Source: Lepidodermella squamata (taxonomy: Eukaryota > Gastrotricha). Taken from it: 64,000 nt of DNA. Below are positions 1-11,008 of the stretch, piece by piece (positions within the stretch are counted from its first letter, which is position 1; each line of letters opens with the position of its first letter). A program made the translations under genes and the position numbers. Location of the stretch: NCBI GenBank assembly GCA_047495785.1, contig JBLDXI010000021.1:2356001-2420000 (forward strand), in the 5' to 3' direction. The notes beneath the pieces are model-generated. The model searched no databases. It saw nothing but the letters and a program-made list of their open reading frames with translations, and was not told the origin of the DNA.

Positions 1-2580
1 GTGTTCTGCTTTCGGCAGTGCTCTCAGAAGCTGGTCATTAATGATTTTAGGACGCACGGAAGATCCAACAGACAGCGATAAATCATTACATAAGACGGGG
101 TAAGTGTTTCGGGCCCTTCTTCTTTCGAGAATTACACTAGTGGTTCGCCAGCTCGGAAGCCCTAGAATTTCGACACTATCTGAGCTGCGGTGCCGCACTT
201 TATGAGCTGACGACAAATTAGTCATTTTTAAAGAGGACAGCCAGATAAAGAGGACGCCACTGAGTAATTCCAGAGTGGGTTTTATGTACTATGTAAAAGT
301 AGAACCAAAAAGATAAGCGAGAGGTGAGTGCCACTGATTGAATATTGCACGAAATACGCAAATATCACCAACAAGTGTATCAATAACTAAATTGATGGAT
401 TAAAATTGAAAATTGTGAATCGCCGATAAAATGGTGATTAATGGGCAGATGATTTCCTTTCTATCACTCATCATTAATTACAGCTAGCGTCTGACTGTAT
501 CACTGTCAAGCTTCAACCTCCACGTAAACATACCTACATGAATGGTTTCTTCCCTATAGCATGCTGCCGATCACGTATATTCTCACCTAGATTTAATCTC
601 ATTTTACGTCATATTGGGACATTGAGGTGGCTAAGCCAAATGAACAAGATGCCCGCAGCCCGCAGGTAAACGAGTGGGTGAGGACATCACATCGATCACG
701 AGTTTGCAGCATGTTTATCAAACGGTTTTGAGAATCCTAAATGAAATTAATTTCAAATTCAGTCAAGAATGTTGTTTCCAACCAATATTTAAATGGATTA
801 AAAATAATTTTTAAATATTTTTTCAGAGATTACGTCAAATGGGGCCCGCTATAATCATAGTGTTGCAACGAGCCCGTCATTTGACCCAATCTCGTCTCTC
901 ATCCTCTCCCTTCTGACCCCTGCGACTGATGACTGATGACTGGCAACCAAATGAACGATGATTTCACAATTTTACAAAAAATAACACTTTACCTGAATTA
1001 ATTAATGAATCACTCCACCTTTTCGCTTTCGCTGGGGTTATTGACAAGCTATGCAAATCAGTGCGCTATGCTCAATTTGGCACTTGGCAATGATGCTTCA
1101 TATGACTTCTCTTAATCGGGATGATATTTTTGCTACCGCATATAATTTTTTGCATTGAATGATATTGCTAATAAGTTTGGCTATAGCTATGACCTATGAC
1201 ATCCCAAGCATCCGGTGAGCACTAATTTTGCGTCTTGCCTTGTTTATAGCCATTAGCCATTCGCTGCATCATCCCGACTCCCGACTCCAGACTTTGCTCA
1301 TGGGTTTATTGTGTTTATTTATCCTGGGTGAGGGTCAGCAAAGCTTGGCTGAAAATCTGTTGAGTTGGTTTTTTGTTTGATAGCAGGCTAAGAGCTAAGA
1401 GGGCGAAGGGCTGATCGACTTGCGCTTTGGACATTTCCTTTGTCCAAAAGATTCTTTCAACAGGAACGATCTAACTTATAACATGTAAGTATGTTGCGCT
1501 GAAATACTTATATTTTCGAATTTTTGAAGATTTGATATAGTTTATGTTGGCCTTTGCCTTTTTACGTAGCCTTAGGGCTTTTTTACTTGATGTGTCTTCA
1601 AGTGGGGCTCCAGATCATCGATTACTGGGTAGCTTCCTTTGGTAAACGCTGTTACTCTTTCCAGCAATGGTTCCAAATGTGAAATCTCAGTATCCGTTTC
1701 TCATTTTCGCACCTTTGGTCATTTTTTATAGAAATTAGCATTGATTATGATTTGCCGATGAAAGTCTTGCTAGTTAATATCCAGTGTTAACGTGGGCAAT
1801 TAGCGTTTCTTACAGCTTACAGCTACCAGCTACCTATAAATTTAGCTTTCCTGTCTTAAATTCCTGTTAATAGGGATAAATTTGCATTATAATTTGGTAA
1901 TATCATTCCTGGGATCAATTTTAGATTTATTCACCTTGTCGAGAACAATTAAGCACTTCGGTACTGAGTTGCGCTAATGTTCATTTCCTCTTGGGTCAGT
2001 ATCTTAATTGTATTAGTTTGAAATCTAGCTTACGAACCTCGAAATTTATAATAATCACATGGCCTGAGCGGAAAAAAATATTTTTTCCTCAGTGGCGGAT
2101 CGGGTAACTTCATTTTTTGTCCGCCTAATTAGCATTTTTTTGAATTTGCGTTCACGTGCCAGTTGCACTGTTTAAGTGCGAAATATTTCCCGGCTGTCTT
2201 TTGTCTGATAAAAACGCTGGAAGTTGATACATTATTCAAAACCCGATTTGGCATGTAGCCCCGCGTTGAGCTAGCCTGCGCTGTTTTTGGCCGAGTTATA
2301 AAAAAACTAACTTGAAGTTTCACCACACATAACGTGACGTCGTGTGTGTTATGTTCACAATAGGGTATTTGTATTATTCCTAGAAACAGGTTGAAATTAG
2401 GATTGCCTAATACGCGTGATTGCATCAGGGGATTGGCTCGTGTTATCAGATGTGTTTGCGCGAAGGTGTGGGCTGTTTTGGCGTTGAGCCTTTCCTGTCT
2501 GAAAGCTTGCTCTTACGAATTGAGAACATTGTCTATTTTCTCTTTCCAAAAGTTAGATTATTTTTAATTGCTAGTCTTCG
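1..2580. other. Region without a recognisable gene
   Basis: I find no convincing exon chain on either strand. The sequence is mixed AT-rich DNA with short homopolymer runs. A few minus-strand open frames near 2129-2425 have no recognisable family signature and no supporting splice sites. The last part must hold the promoter and 5' untranslated region of the S-adenosylmethionine synthetase gene. An acceptor-like T-rich stretch ending in CTAG lies about 6 bases before that start codon. Confidence 0.6.
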
Positions 2581-3946
2581 ATGGCTGACGGCATTTCTGA
2601 AGTTGCAGGCTGGATGGTCCAGGACGGTACTTTCCTGTTCACCTCAGAGTCTGTTGGCGAGGGCCACCCTGACAAACTGTGTGACCAGATCAGTGACGCC
2701 GTTTTGGATGCTATGCTCGCCGTTGACCCGGAAGCGAAAGTTGCTTGCGAAGTTGCTGCCAAATCGAACGAAATTAATGTTTTTGGCGAAGTGACATTTA
2801 ACGGTAGCATAAATAATGCTGTCTAATTATTCTATAGTTTACCGATTATACGTTGTTTCAGGCAAAGCTCACATTGACTTGGAGAAAATCGCCCGCGAAA
2901 CCGTTCGCGAGATCGGTTTTGATGATGCCGAAACTGGCATTGATTACCGGACCTGCCAAGTTCGAGTCCTCGTCGAAGGACAGAGTGGTGAAATTGCTCA
3001 AGCTGTCCATGTCGACAAGGACGATGCCAATCTCGGTGCTGGCGACCAAGGCATGATGTTCGGTTACGCCACCGATGAAACCCCCGAAATGATGCCGCTC
3101 ACCCTGGTTCTGTCTCACCGTCTCAATAAGCGCTTAGCAGATAAGCGCCGCGACGGTACTCTGCCGTGGGCACTGCCTGACACAAAGACCCAGGTGACAA
3201 TCGAATACAAGCCTGATCACGGAGCTGCGGTGCCTGTGCGCGTCACTGCCATTGTCATTTCGACGCAGCACCGCCCGACCGTTACCCTCGACCAGCTCAA
3301 AAAGGACCTGATGGAACATGTCATCAAGCCCGTCGTTCCGGCCAATCTACTCACCGATAAAACCGAGTTCTTCCTCAATCCCAGTGGCTCTTTCATTGTT
3401 GGCGGCCCGAAAGGCGACGCTGGTCTTACCGGTCGTAAAATTATTGTCGACACTTACGGCGGTTGGGGTGCTCATGGCGGTGGTGCTTTCTCTGGTAATT
3501 TACAATCATGATTTTCTTAGTTCAAGTTAAGCCATGATTATTTTCTATCAGGCAAGGACCCATCGAAGGTCGATCGCTCTGCTGCGTATGCTGCTCGCTG
3601 GGCAGCCAAGTCGCTCGTAGCGGCTGGCTTGGCCCGTCGCTGCCTCGTTCAGTTGTCGTACGCCATCGGCCACCCTGAGCCTATCTCGGTGACTGTTTTC
3701 CACTACGGCACTGCCAAGACGGGTCTAACGGCTGCTGATTTGCGTGACGTCCTGCTGAACAACTTCGACTTCCGCCCTGGCCACATTATCCGCGATTTGC
3801 AGCTGCGTCGCCCGATCTACCGTAAAACTGCCTGCTACGGTCACTTCGGCCGCGAAGAGGGTGGTCTGTTCACGTGGGAGGTCCCGAAAGCGCTCAAGAT
3901 CCCCCAATCGTGCATCCACAAAAACGCTACAGCCAAAAGCCAGTAA
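2581..3946 (+). CDS. sams: S-adenosylmethionine synthetase (methionine adenosyltransferase)
   Basis: Makes S-adenosylmethionine from methionine and ATP in the cytosol. Three exons: 2581-2803, 2862-3494 and 3552-3946. All introns are GT-AG, of 58 and 57 bases, and phases match. The product is 416 residues, slightly longer than the usual 395-400. Visible family motifs are GEGHPDK near residue 25, [12 protein letters not shown] in the central domain, and [18 protein letters not shown] across the second junction. These cover the ATP, magnesium and phosphate contacts of the three repeated alpha/beta domains. The ATG at 2581 is the first in frame and gives a normal N-terminus. The C-terminus ends in a short non-conserved tail after the conserved FTWEVP. 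Methionyl-tRNA synthetase follows on the same strand 763 bases downstream; both use methionine, but the gap is too wide to claim shared transcription. Confidence 0.97.
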
Positions 3947-4709
3947 ATGAAGCAATATAAACTGCGATAGATAAATCGAAAGAAATAACGAACTTTGTCT
4001 GTATCTTCCAGGCGGTGCGTTGATGTATAAAAGCTTACAACAAAAATGAATAATTCCACCTCATCAGGTTTCGGATTTTTATATGATACCTTAATATTGC
4101 AACTCGCGAATGATGATTAAGTTCTCCCTTGTTTCTTTTGTTAATATTCTTATTTTGTGTGCGTTTGAGTGCGTTTCATTTTCCCAGAGAGAACGAGATC
4201 CGCCAATTTGTGATCATCTATACGTGGTTAATTTTCGTGTGGTTGATCAAAACATGATTGGTTTACCGCTTTAGTTCACCCATCACCTGCTACAGCCAGT
4301 AGTGATAAAAGAAAGTATATTGTGTAGAGCGGTGCCAACTATGCATAATTTTTTGTTGAGACTTATCATTGCAGTTGTTGTAAAGAGAAACTCTTTTTGC
4401 GTCTAATCTTTATTAAAAAAAACGGTGTGTATAACTAACTGAAATCGTGCGATAAACCATTCCGCTACGTATTATATGGTGAGCCAGGAGTTGGACGTAG
4501 CTTGCTGATATGAGAATCGATGAAGAAGATGATTGGTATTGAGCAATGAAATCTGTTGTGTTGGCTGAAATGGCAATTTACGCCTTGGAAAAAATCCACG
4601 ATTTTTGCTGTAGCTTTTGCGAATAAAATTATATTTTTGTTGAAAATAGGCTTTTATCGATCGCAGTGTCACGTCGGTTTTAAAGTCATTAGTTCGTTTC
4701 TATCGACGC

Positions 4710-6883
4710 ATGTCGGCCGTCGAACTCACCGAGTCGGTTGTCGCCGACCTTCGCACCCGCTGGGCCAACAAGTCGCCAGTCGCCGAGCGGCTATCGTCGA
4801 TGCCGCCGGCTGGCACGAATGGAGAAGACACTTCTAAACGATTGCTGCCAATAGCTGGCGCCCGGAATATTCTGATCACAAGCGCCCTACCATATGTTAA
4901 CAACGTCCCACATTTAGGTTAGACTAGATGATTGAAATAGCTCGCAATTCTATCACCTATCATTTTTAGGTAATATTATTGGATGCGTCCTCTCGGCTGA
5001 CATTTACGCAAGGTTTTGTCGCCTCCGTGGTTACAACACGCTTTACATTTGCGGGACCGATGAGTACGGAACTGCCACGGAGACTAAGGCCCTCGAGGAG
5101 AAGGTGACACCCCGCCAGATCTGTGATAAGTATCACGCGATTCACCGAGATGTGTATTCGTGGTTCAACATCTCTTTCGACTACTTCGGTCGCACCACCA
5201 CGGATAAACAAACAGCGATTTCTCAGGATATTTTCTGGAAATTACACCGGAACGGATTTATCCTGACCGATGCAATCGAGCAGCTGTTTTGCGAGACTTG
5301 CCAGCTGTACCTGGCCGATCGGTTCGTTGAGGGTACATGCCCGTCGTGCAAGTACAACAACGCCCGGGGAGACCAATGCGACGGTTGCGGTAAACTTTGC
5401 AACGCTGTCGAGTTGATTGAACCGCGGTGTAAAGTTTGCGCTAACACGCCACACGCTCGTTCGACCACTCATTTATTCCTGGATTTGCCGAAAATCGAGG
5501 ATAAACTTACCAAGTTCCTCGACCAGTCGACCAGCACGGGTGACTGGACGGACAACGCGAAACTGATTGCGAGGGCGTGGCTGAAAGAAGGTCTCAAGGT
5601 GAGAGAATCGATTAATTTTAAGGTGGAATTTTTAAAAATTCATCATTTCAGCCGCGTTGCATCACTCGTGATTTGAAATGGGGCACTCCATGCCCGTTGG
5701 AAGGATTTACTGACAAGGTTTTCTACGTGTGGTTTGATGCGCCGATCGGTTACATTTCGATCACGGCCAACTACACTGAACACTGGGAGAAATGGTGGAA
5801 GAACCCGAACGAAGTTCAACTATACAATTTCATGGCCAAGGACAATGTGCCATTCCATAGCATTATTTTCCCGTCATCGCTGCTAGGCGCTGATGATGGG
5901 TTTACTCTAGTCAACCACCTGGTCGCCACTGAGTACTTGAATTACGAGGAGGGCAAGTTCTCGAAGAGCCGTGGCGTCGGCGTCTTCGGCACCGATGTCC
6001 AGTCCACCGGCATCCCGAATGACTACTGGCGTTTCTACCTTCTGTACATTCGACCTGAAAGTTCCGATGCCACTTTCAACTGGGGCGATTTCGCCACCAA
6101 GGTCAACTCGGAGCTGCTCGCCAATCTTGGCAATTTCATCAACCGAGCCCTGGCGATGTGTGAGAAAACTTGGGGCGGAGTTGTGCCTGACTTGGCTGAA
6201 CTGACTACCCGCGATCTCGAGGCGCTCAGTCAAATCGAGGCTGAGGTCGGCAATTACGTTGACAGTCTCGAAAAGTCGAAGCTAAAGGACGGCATTCAGT
6301 CGATTTTATCAATTTCCCGCGTCGGAAACGGCTTCATGCAAATCAATGAGCCTTGGAAACTCCTCAAAGGTGATTTTAAAAATCATTTACTCGGGAAAAT
6401 ATCTCAACGTTATGTTAATTAGGATCTGATGAGGATAAAAATCGAGCTGCTACGGTTATTGGTGTTGCATGTAACATGGTTGCCATTTTGGCGACTCTCC
6501 TCGAGCCGTACATGCCCGACACGGCGAAAACCATTCGCAGCCAGTTGGGCATTGAAGATGTAGATCTCTCTTTCAAGCTGACGCCGCCGCTTGGCCGGCT
6601 GCTGCCTGCCGGGCACAAAATCGGCAAACCGGCGCCGCTGTTCCAGAAAATCGAGGATGCGCAGTGCGCCCAGTTCCGCGCCAAATTCGGCGGCGCCGAG
6701 GCTGCGGCGGCTTTCTCGGCAGCTCTCGCCGCCCCTGCGCCCGGCGCCAAGGGCGGGAAGCCGGGCAAACAACAGGGTGGCGAAAAAGCCCCGAAGCAAG
6801 AAAAGAAGCCGAAGCCTCCAAAGGAGCCAAAGGAGAAGAAAGACGACGCTGCTCAGCCTCAACAAAGTGCGGAGGCAAAGTGA
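4710..6883 (+). CDS. mars1: Methionyl-tRNA synthetase, cytosolic type
   Basis: Charges methionine onto tRNA. Four exons: 4710-4917, 4970-5598, 5652-6369 and 6423-6883; the introns are 52-53 bases and in phase. The product is 671 residues. The class I signature appears as HLGN (HIGH position) after LPYVNNVP near residue 65, and as KFSKSRG (KMSKS position). Between them lies a zinc-ribbon insertion with CETC, CPSC, CDGC and CKVC pairs. The anticodon-binding helical domain follows, containing [12 protein letters not shown]. The last 90 residues are an alanine-, lysine- and proline-rich low-complexity tail. There is no N-terminal GST-like domain as in vertebrates unless an upstream exon was missed, and no C-terminal EMAPII or WHEP domain is visible. 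The ATG at 4710 is the only good start in frame before the catalytic domain. Confidence 0.97.
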
Positions 6884-7044
6884 AATGAGAACATTCCTGT
6901 TAGTGTGTGTGCAAAGTTCGACAGTTTATTCTTGCGCCTCGTTGAAACGAGTTCCGAGAGCACATCAGCTGGGCTTTAATGTAATAGTCTAATCTTATTC
7001 TTATGAGCATCGGTGACTTGACTGTTTGTGTGATTGTGAACTCA

Positions 7045-7054
7045 AATAAATAAA
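7045..7054 (+). terminator. Overlapping AATAAA poly(A) signals of the methionyl-tRNA synthetase gene
   Basis: Two overlapping AATAAA hexamers start at 7045 and 7049, about 165 bases after the stop codon. They are on the coding strand and before the next gene. Assignment is by position only. Confidence 0.6.
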
Positions 7055-7351
7055 GTGAAGATAGCATTCCAATAAATGAGTTTTGGATTGTTTTCGCCGA
7101 GGGCAATCGCACGATGTTGTTTACCGTTCGGTTGCGGATGATTGATTTTGTTGATTAATCCGGCACAAGCAGCAAGTGCCGGCCCAGTTTTAATTAATGA
7201 CCGCATTATGGGTTTTTTACCGGTTCGAATAATCAATGTAGGAATTTTCCGAAATGGCTTTGTTTTTGGGGCTAGTACAGAAATATCATGTGCCATGTTG
7301 TGGCAGATAGAAAAGACTAGTCCAAGTTTTGCATTCTCTGTCTTTCGAAAA

Positions 7352-8364
7352 ATGAATGCCGGAGTCAAGTTACTGGTCGCTCTTTTTAGTTGCATAATTC
7401 TACCGCATGCAGTCGATGGAATTGTCTGCTACGAAGGGCTTCACACGGAACTCGCCTCGGGCGATGTTAAGTTCCGCTGGCACAATGTTACGGATGGCTG
7501 CTCAGCTTGTTTGAGTCTCAGCATAATTCAAACCGATATTTTCGGCGACCTCATGAAGCAAGTTTTCATTCGTCGAAATCACAAAATTATTCATTTCATT
7601 TAAACAGAATCGTCCACCAGTCTTGCGATTCGACAGGGCGAACCTGTTTGCAAATCAACTGCTTTGTAAGGAAAATGTTAAGATCTATGCGAAAAATTAG
7701 CTGAACACTTTTTTTTTAGTACAATGAAAAGACATTTCCAGCCGATGTCAAGATACAGGATGATTCGTCTCAGCAGTGCTCTTGCTGCACCACGAATTTC
7801 TGCAATCACGACAACGGAAAAACATCTCCACGATTCACTAGTATATCGATATTTTTATTCATTAATAAATTTTCCCACTTATTTTTTCTATATAAGAACC
7901 TCCGCCTTGTTTGTCGAGCGACGCCGAAGAACAGGATCCGTCTTGCGTCGGCTGTGTAACCGAAAGAAATATTACTTGGGATAGAACGATACTGTAATGC
8001 GAATTTTTTGTTATTTATTCTCCATTAAGGATAATCGCTGTTTTTCTTTTCGCTTTTCATGTGCTATAGAACGCGGAAGATGTGCTTATCTGACGGCTGC
8101 GCGGATTTCGCCAAGATGTGCGCCAACATCGACCATTGCGACACTATCAACAACGAGCAGTGCTCTTGCACCTGCAGTGTCAATTTTCCGCACAACAACT
8201 CGATTTCACGCCATCGAAGTGTTAGCAATCTCGAAAAAGTGCCCGTGATTTACCTTTTATCTGCCGCCGGTCGAATCAGTCCTATTTCCGCATGGCTCGC
8301 CTCTGTTAGTACCTTAACAGTTTTTCTGAGACTTTTCTGCAAAACTCTAGAAAATGATGATTAG
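7352..8364 (+). CDS. Secreted two-domain Ly6/uPAR-like protein, probably GPI-anchored
   Basis: Five small exons reconstructed by phase: 7352-7561, 7621-7665, 7720-7840, 7897-7993 and 8070-8364. The product is about 255 residues. A signal peptide of about 23 residues (core VKLLVALFSCIILP) is followed by IVCYEG, a typical Ly6 start. The first domain ends in QQCSCCTTNFCNHD, the hallmark CCxxxxCN of three-finger Ly6 proteins. A second, less canonical copy follows: PCLSSDAEEQDPSCVGC, then KMCLSDGC, then QCSCTCSVNFPHN in place of CCxxxxCN. The C-terminus is hydrophobic, as expected for a GPI-attachment signal. The function of such proteins ranges from receptor modulation to adhesion and cannot be read here. 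The first donor (GTTTTC) is weak and the last exon could be cut earlier at a GTTAGT, so boundaries are less sure than the identity. Confidence 0.7.
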
Positions 8365-8469
8365 CGCAGGAAATAGTTTTATCTCTCAAATCAAGATTTC
8401 ATGCATCTGCTATCAGGTTTTATTTTTATTTACTCACATCATCTATGCGAGTTTGTATACTAATCGAGC

Positions 8470-8475
8470 AATAAA
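8470..8475 (+). terminator. Candidate poly(A) signal of the Ly6-like gene
   Basis: AATAAA about 105 bases downstream of the proposed stop codon, on the same strand. Position is the only evidence. Confidence 0.45.
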
Positions 8476-11008
8476 ACTATTTCTGGACGGAAGCTTGGCC
8501 CAAAGGCGCATTATATATATTATCGCATGTTATAGCCGTTGCGGGCGCAGTTGCGGGCGACAGATGTGCGGGAGGGAATATAAAACAATTTTTTGCCGAA
8601 AAACAAAGCATAGGTTATATTTTGACCACCCCCGATCGTTATTGTTATGGAAGACCCCCTCATTGCACTTGCCTATATGTTATCGAATATACCAAAGTTT
8701 TATGACGGCACTCAATCATGTAAAAACAACATAGATTATTGTGATTTCGGGCTATAAAGAGGAATTACAATTTAGCCTAGATAGAATTTTCGCCACGAGT
8801 GGTTCATTTTATACCACTCAGACAATATGATATTGCCCAAAAATGTTACCGTCTTGACCAAGCCGTTGTTCAGCACGCTCTTGTAAAAGAAAAAAATCGA
8901 CTCGTTGTCAGACTGAAACCTCTTTCTGAGAAAATGATACATTCATGACAAGTGAGTAGGATCTTCATAATAAGATGTCTCCACTTCAGAGTTTCATGCC
9001 GTCATTTTTTCCGGCGTAAGCCTGCAACCCTTTACTGCCGCAATGCTATATAGCTTGTCTAGCGTATTATTACCTTGTTTCAAGTTTTATTGCGCACGCC
9101 GTGTTTTTTCTGCGGCCCGGCTTGATGACGGCTGATGTTTTTTCATGACTCAAGAGATTTGATTAGCGCAACTCGGTAGCGAATATTGCTTTTTTTTATT
9201 CAATTCAGTGTATTTGCGGTGCGCGCGCTCTTCGAGGCGGCTCGTTATATCGCCACCCTGTTGCATTATAACCTACAACCGCAAAAAGCGCATCTTAATC
9301 GCGGCTAGTTTTTTGCGCTCGTCATGATGCTCCTCGCCCAACATCTCGTATAATTTGGTTTCTTCGAAAAACCTTTCAGCGTGTGAAAAAATATTTATTT
9401 ATTTTGAATAAAATACTCTCTTTATAATAGCTTGTTGTTTTTTGGCATTTACGTTGCGCTGAGGCTGGCTCACTGTTCAAGGCGATGTGCGCAAGGTTTT
9501 TCAACGGATGATGGGCTTTCAGTCAAAGTTATAGACACTTTCTGTAACACATATTCGAAGAGTATATAGCCGGAAGAGTAAAGCGATACGAGAAATGATG
9601 ATGCCTTTTCAAGTTTTTATGCTCGACGCTGTTGAAAGCACTAGACAGTTTAAAGCGCCAGTGCTCTTTTCTATTTAGTTGCTGTAGTGTGAGAAAATCG
9701 CAATATTATTTTGCAATTAAGTAGTTAACGCGTTTTATTAGGGCTATTTTTCTATATAATAATAAGTCAGCTTCTCGGCAATTTCTGCATACTTCCTTCT
9801 ATTCAGAATCATTTATCAAGTCTGAGAAATCGCACCGGAGACACGCGCATCCAACCTTTCGACAGGAAATAGCGCGGCTGCGTTATGTTTCAGTATATAT
9901 AATGACGTTTCGATGATTCTTGCATTTTTAGGACGGAATAAAAAAGTAATTGAAATGCGCTAAATAGTCGCTGCTCACCTATTTATTGCCTTGACACTCT
10001 TTGATCTTACGGAAAATTAATTACGCTATTTTCTGTATTTCATCTCAGAGCCATTAAGAGTGACAGAAACGCCCATTAAGAAGTTAGAAGTGCCCGCTCA
10101 CGCAACGGAGCTGCTACTCTAAAATACAGAAAACAAAGGGCTGTGTGGTTTTTAGGTCAACCGCACCTTTTAGCGCGCGTTCAATTTCCTTCCCGCGGCA
10201 ATATTTTACGCGCACTATTTTCGATGGTGCCAGATCGTGTTTTGCTGACCAGAGGACCACAACAGACTTCCTTATTCGGAATGAATTCAAGTACGAGCAG
10301 CATAGTACATTAGAGCCGATCGCACGGTTGCTAGCTCTCGAGACGCTTTTTTCCATTTCCAAGGGCGTTACGCTTGAGCCGCCTTGAAAAATTCGATTAC
10401 CGTCGTACATGCTGATGAATGGATCGGGTGCGCGCTTTTTCCGAACAAATTATTTGTCTGCAGTTATTTCAAAAACTGACCGCTTTTTACTATGATGACT
10501 GAATTTGTTTAGAAATGCCTGCTGCGATAATGATGTTCACAAACACAAAACATTCACGCTATTTAAATATTTCATGTCAAGCTTCACCAGTGACCACACG
10601 CAAGCCTATAACGGCGTGTTTTATGGCCGCACCCCGCCGAAATTTCAGGTCATGCGGCGACAAGTTACACTCGCTGCGATCATCTATTGTATCGATTTGC
10701 CTGCCTGTGAAAGCCAACAACTGCTTATTAGTATACAGCCGGCAATAAATCGCGTATTATGCACGCGCTGATAACACGCGCCTTTCCCATCGGGCCCCAG
10801 CAGATTTTGAGCGCGTCTAGCCGCAAAAAAGACACCACTAATAATAGTGCCACCGCATTTCGAATTGCGCGCCGCTAAATCAAAAAAAGCGCATTTACCC
10901 GGTCTTAAATTTTTCTGATGCTTATTATAGGCGATTGTTTTCTACAAAAATAGTGCTCTCTAGTACGAGCAGAACAATATATTCATCAGAGGCAATGTGT
11001 GTGGTCAA
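8476..11008. other. Intergenic region, 2.5 kb, no gene recognised
   Basis: Several short open frames occur on both strands (for example 10114-10410 minus and 10505-10771 plus). None has a recognisable domain, a consistent exon chain or a coding-like composition. The region must include the promoter of the cyclase-family gene. I see no repeat or RNA gene that I can support. Confidence 0.5.

Noticed and set aside
2129-2425. Minus-strand open frame of 98 codons upstream of S-adenosylmethionine synthetase
   Set aside because: No domain, no homologous motif, no splice partners; length is within chance for this composition.
10114-10410. Minus-strand open frame of 98 codons
   Set aside because: No family signature and overlaps an equally long open frame on the other strand.
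10997-11008. Upstream GTG start for the cyclase-family gene
   Set aside because: GTG is not a normal start in animals, and the ATG pair at 11009 leads directly into a good signal peptide.
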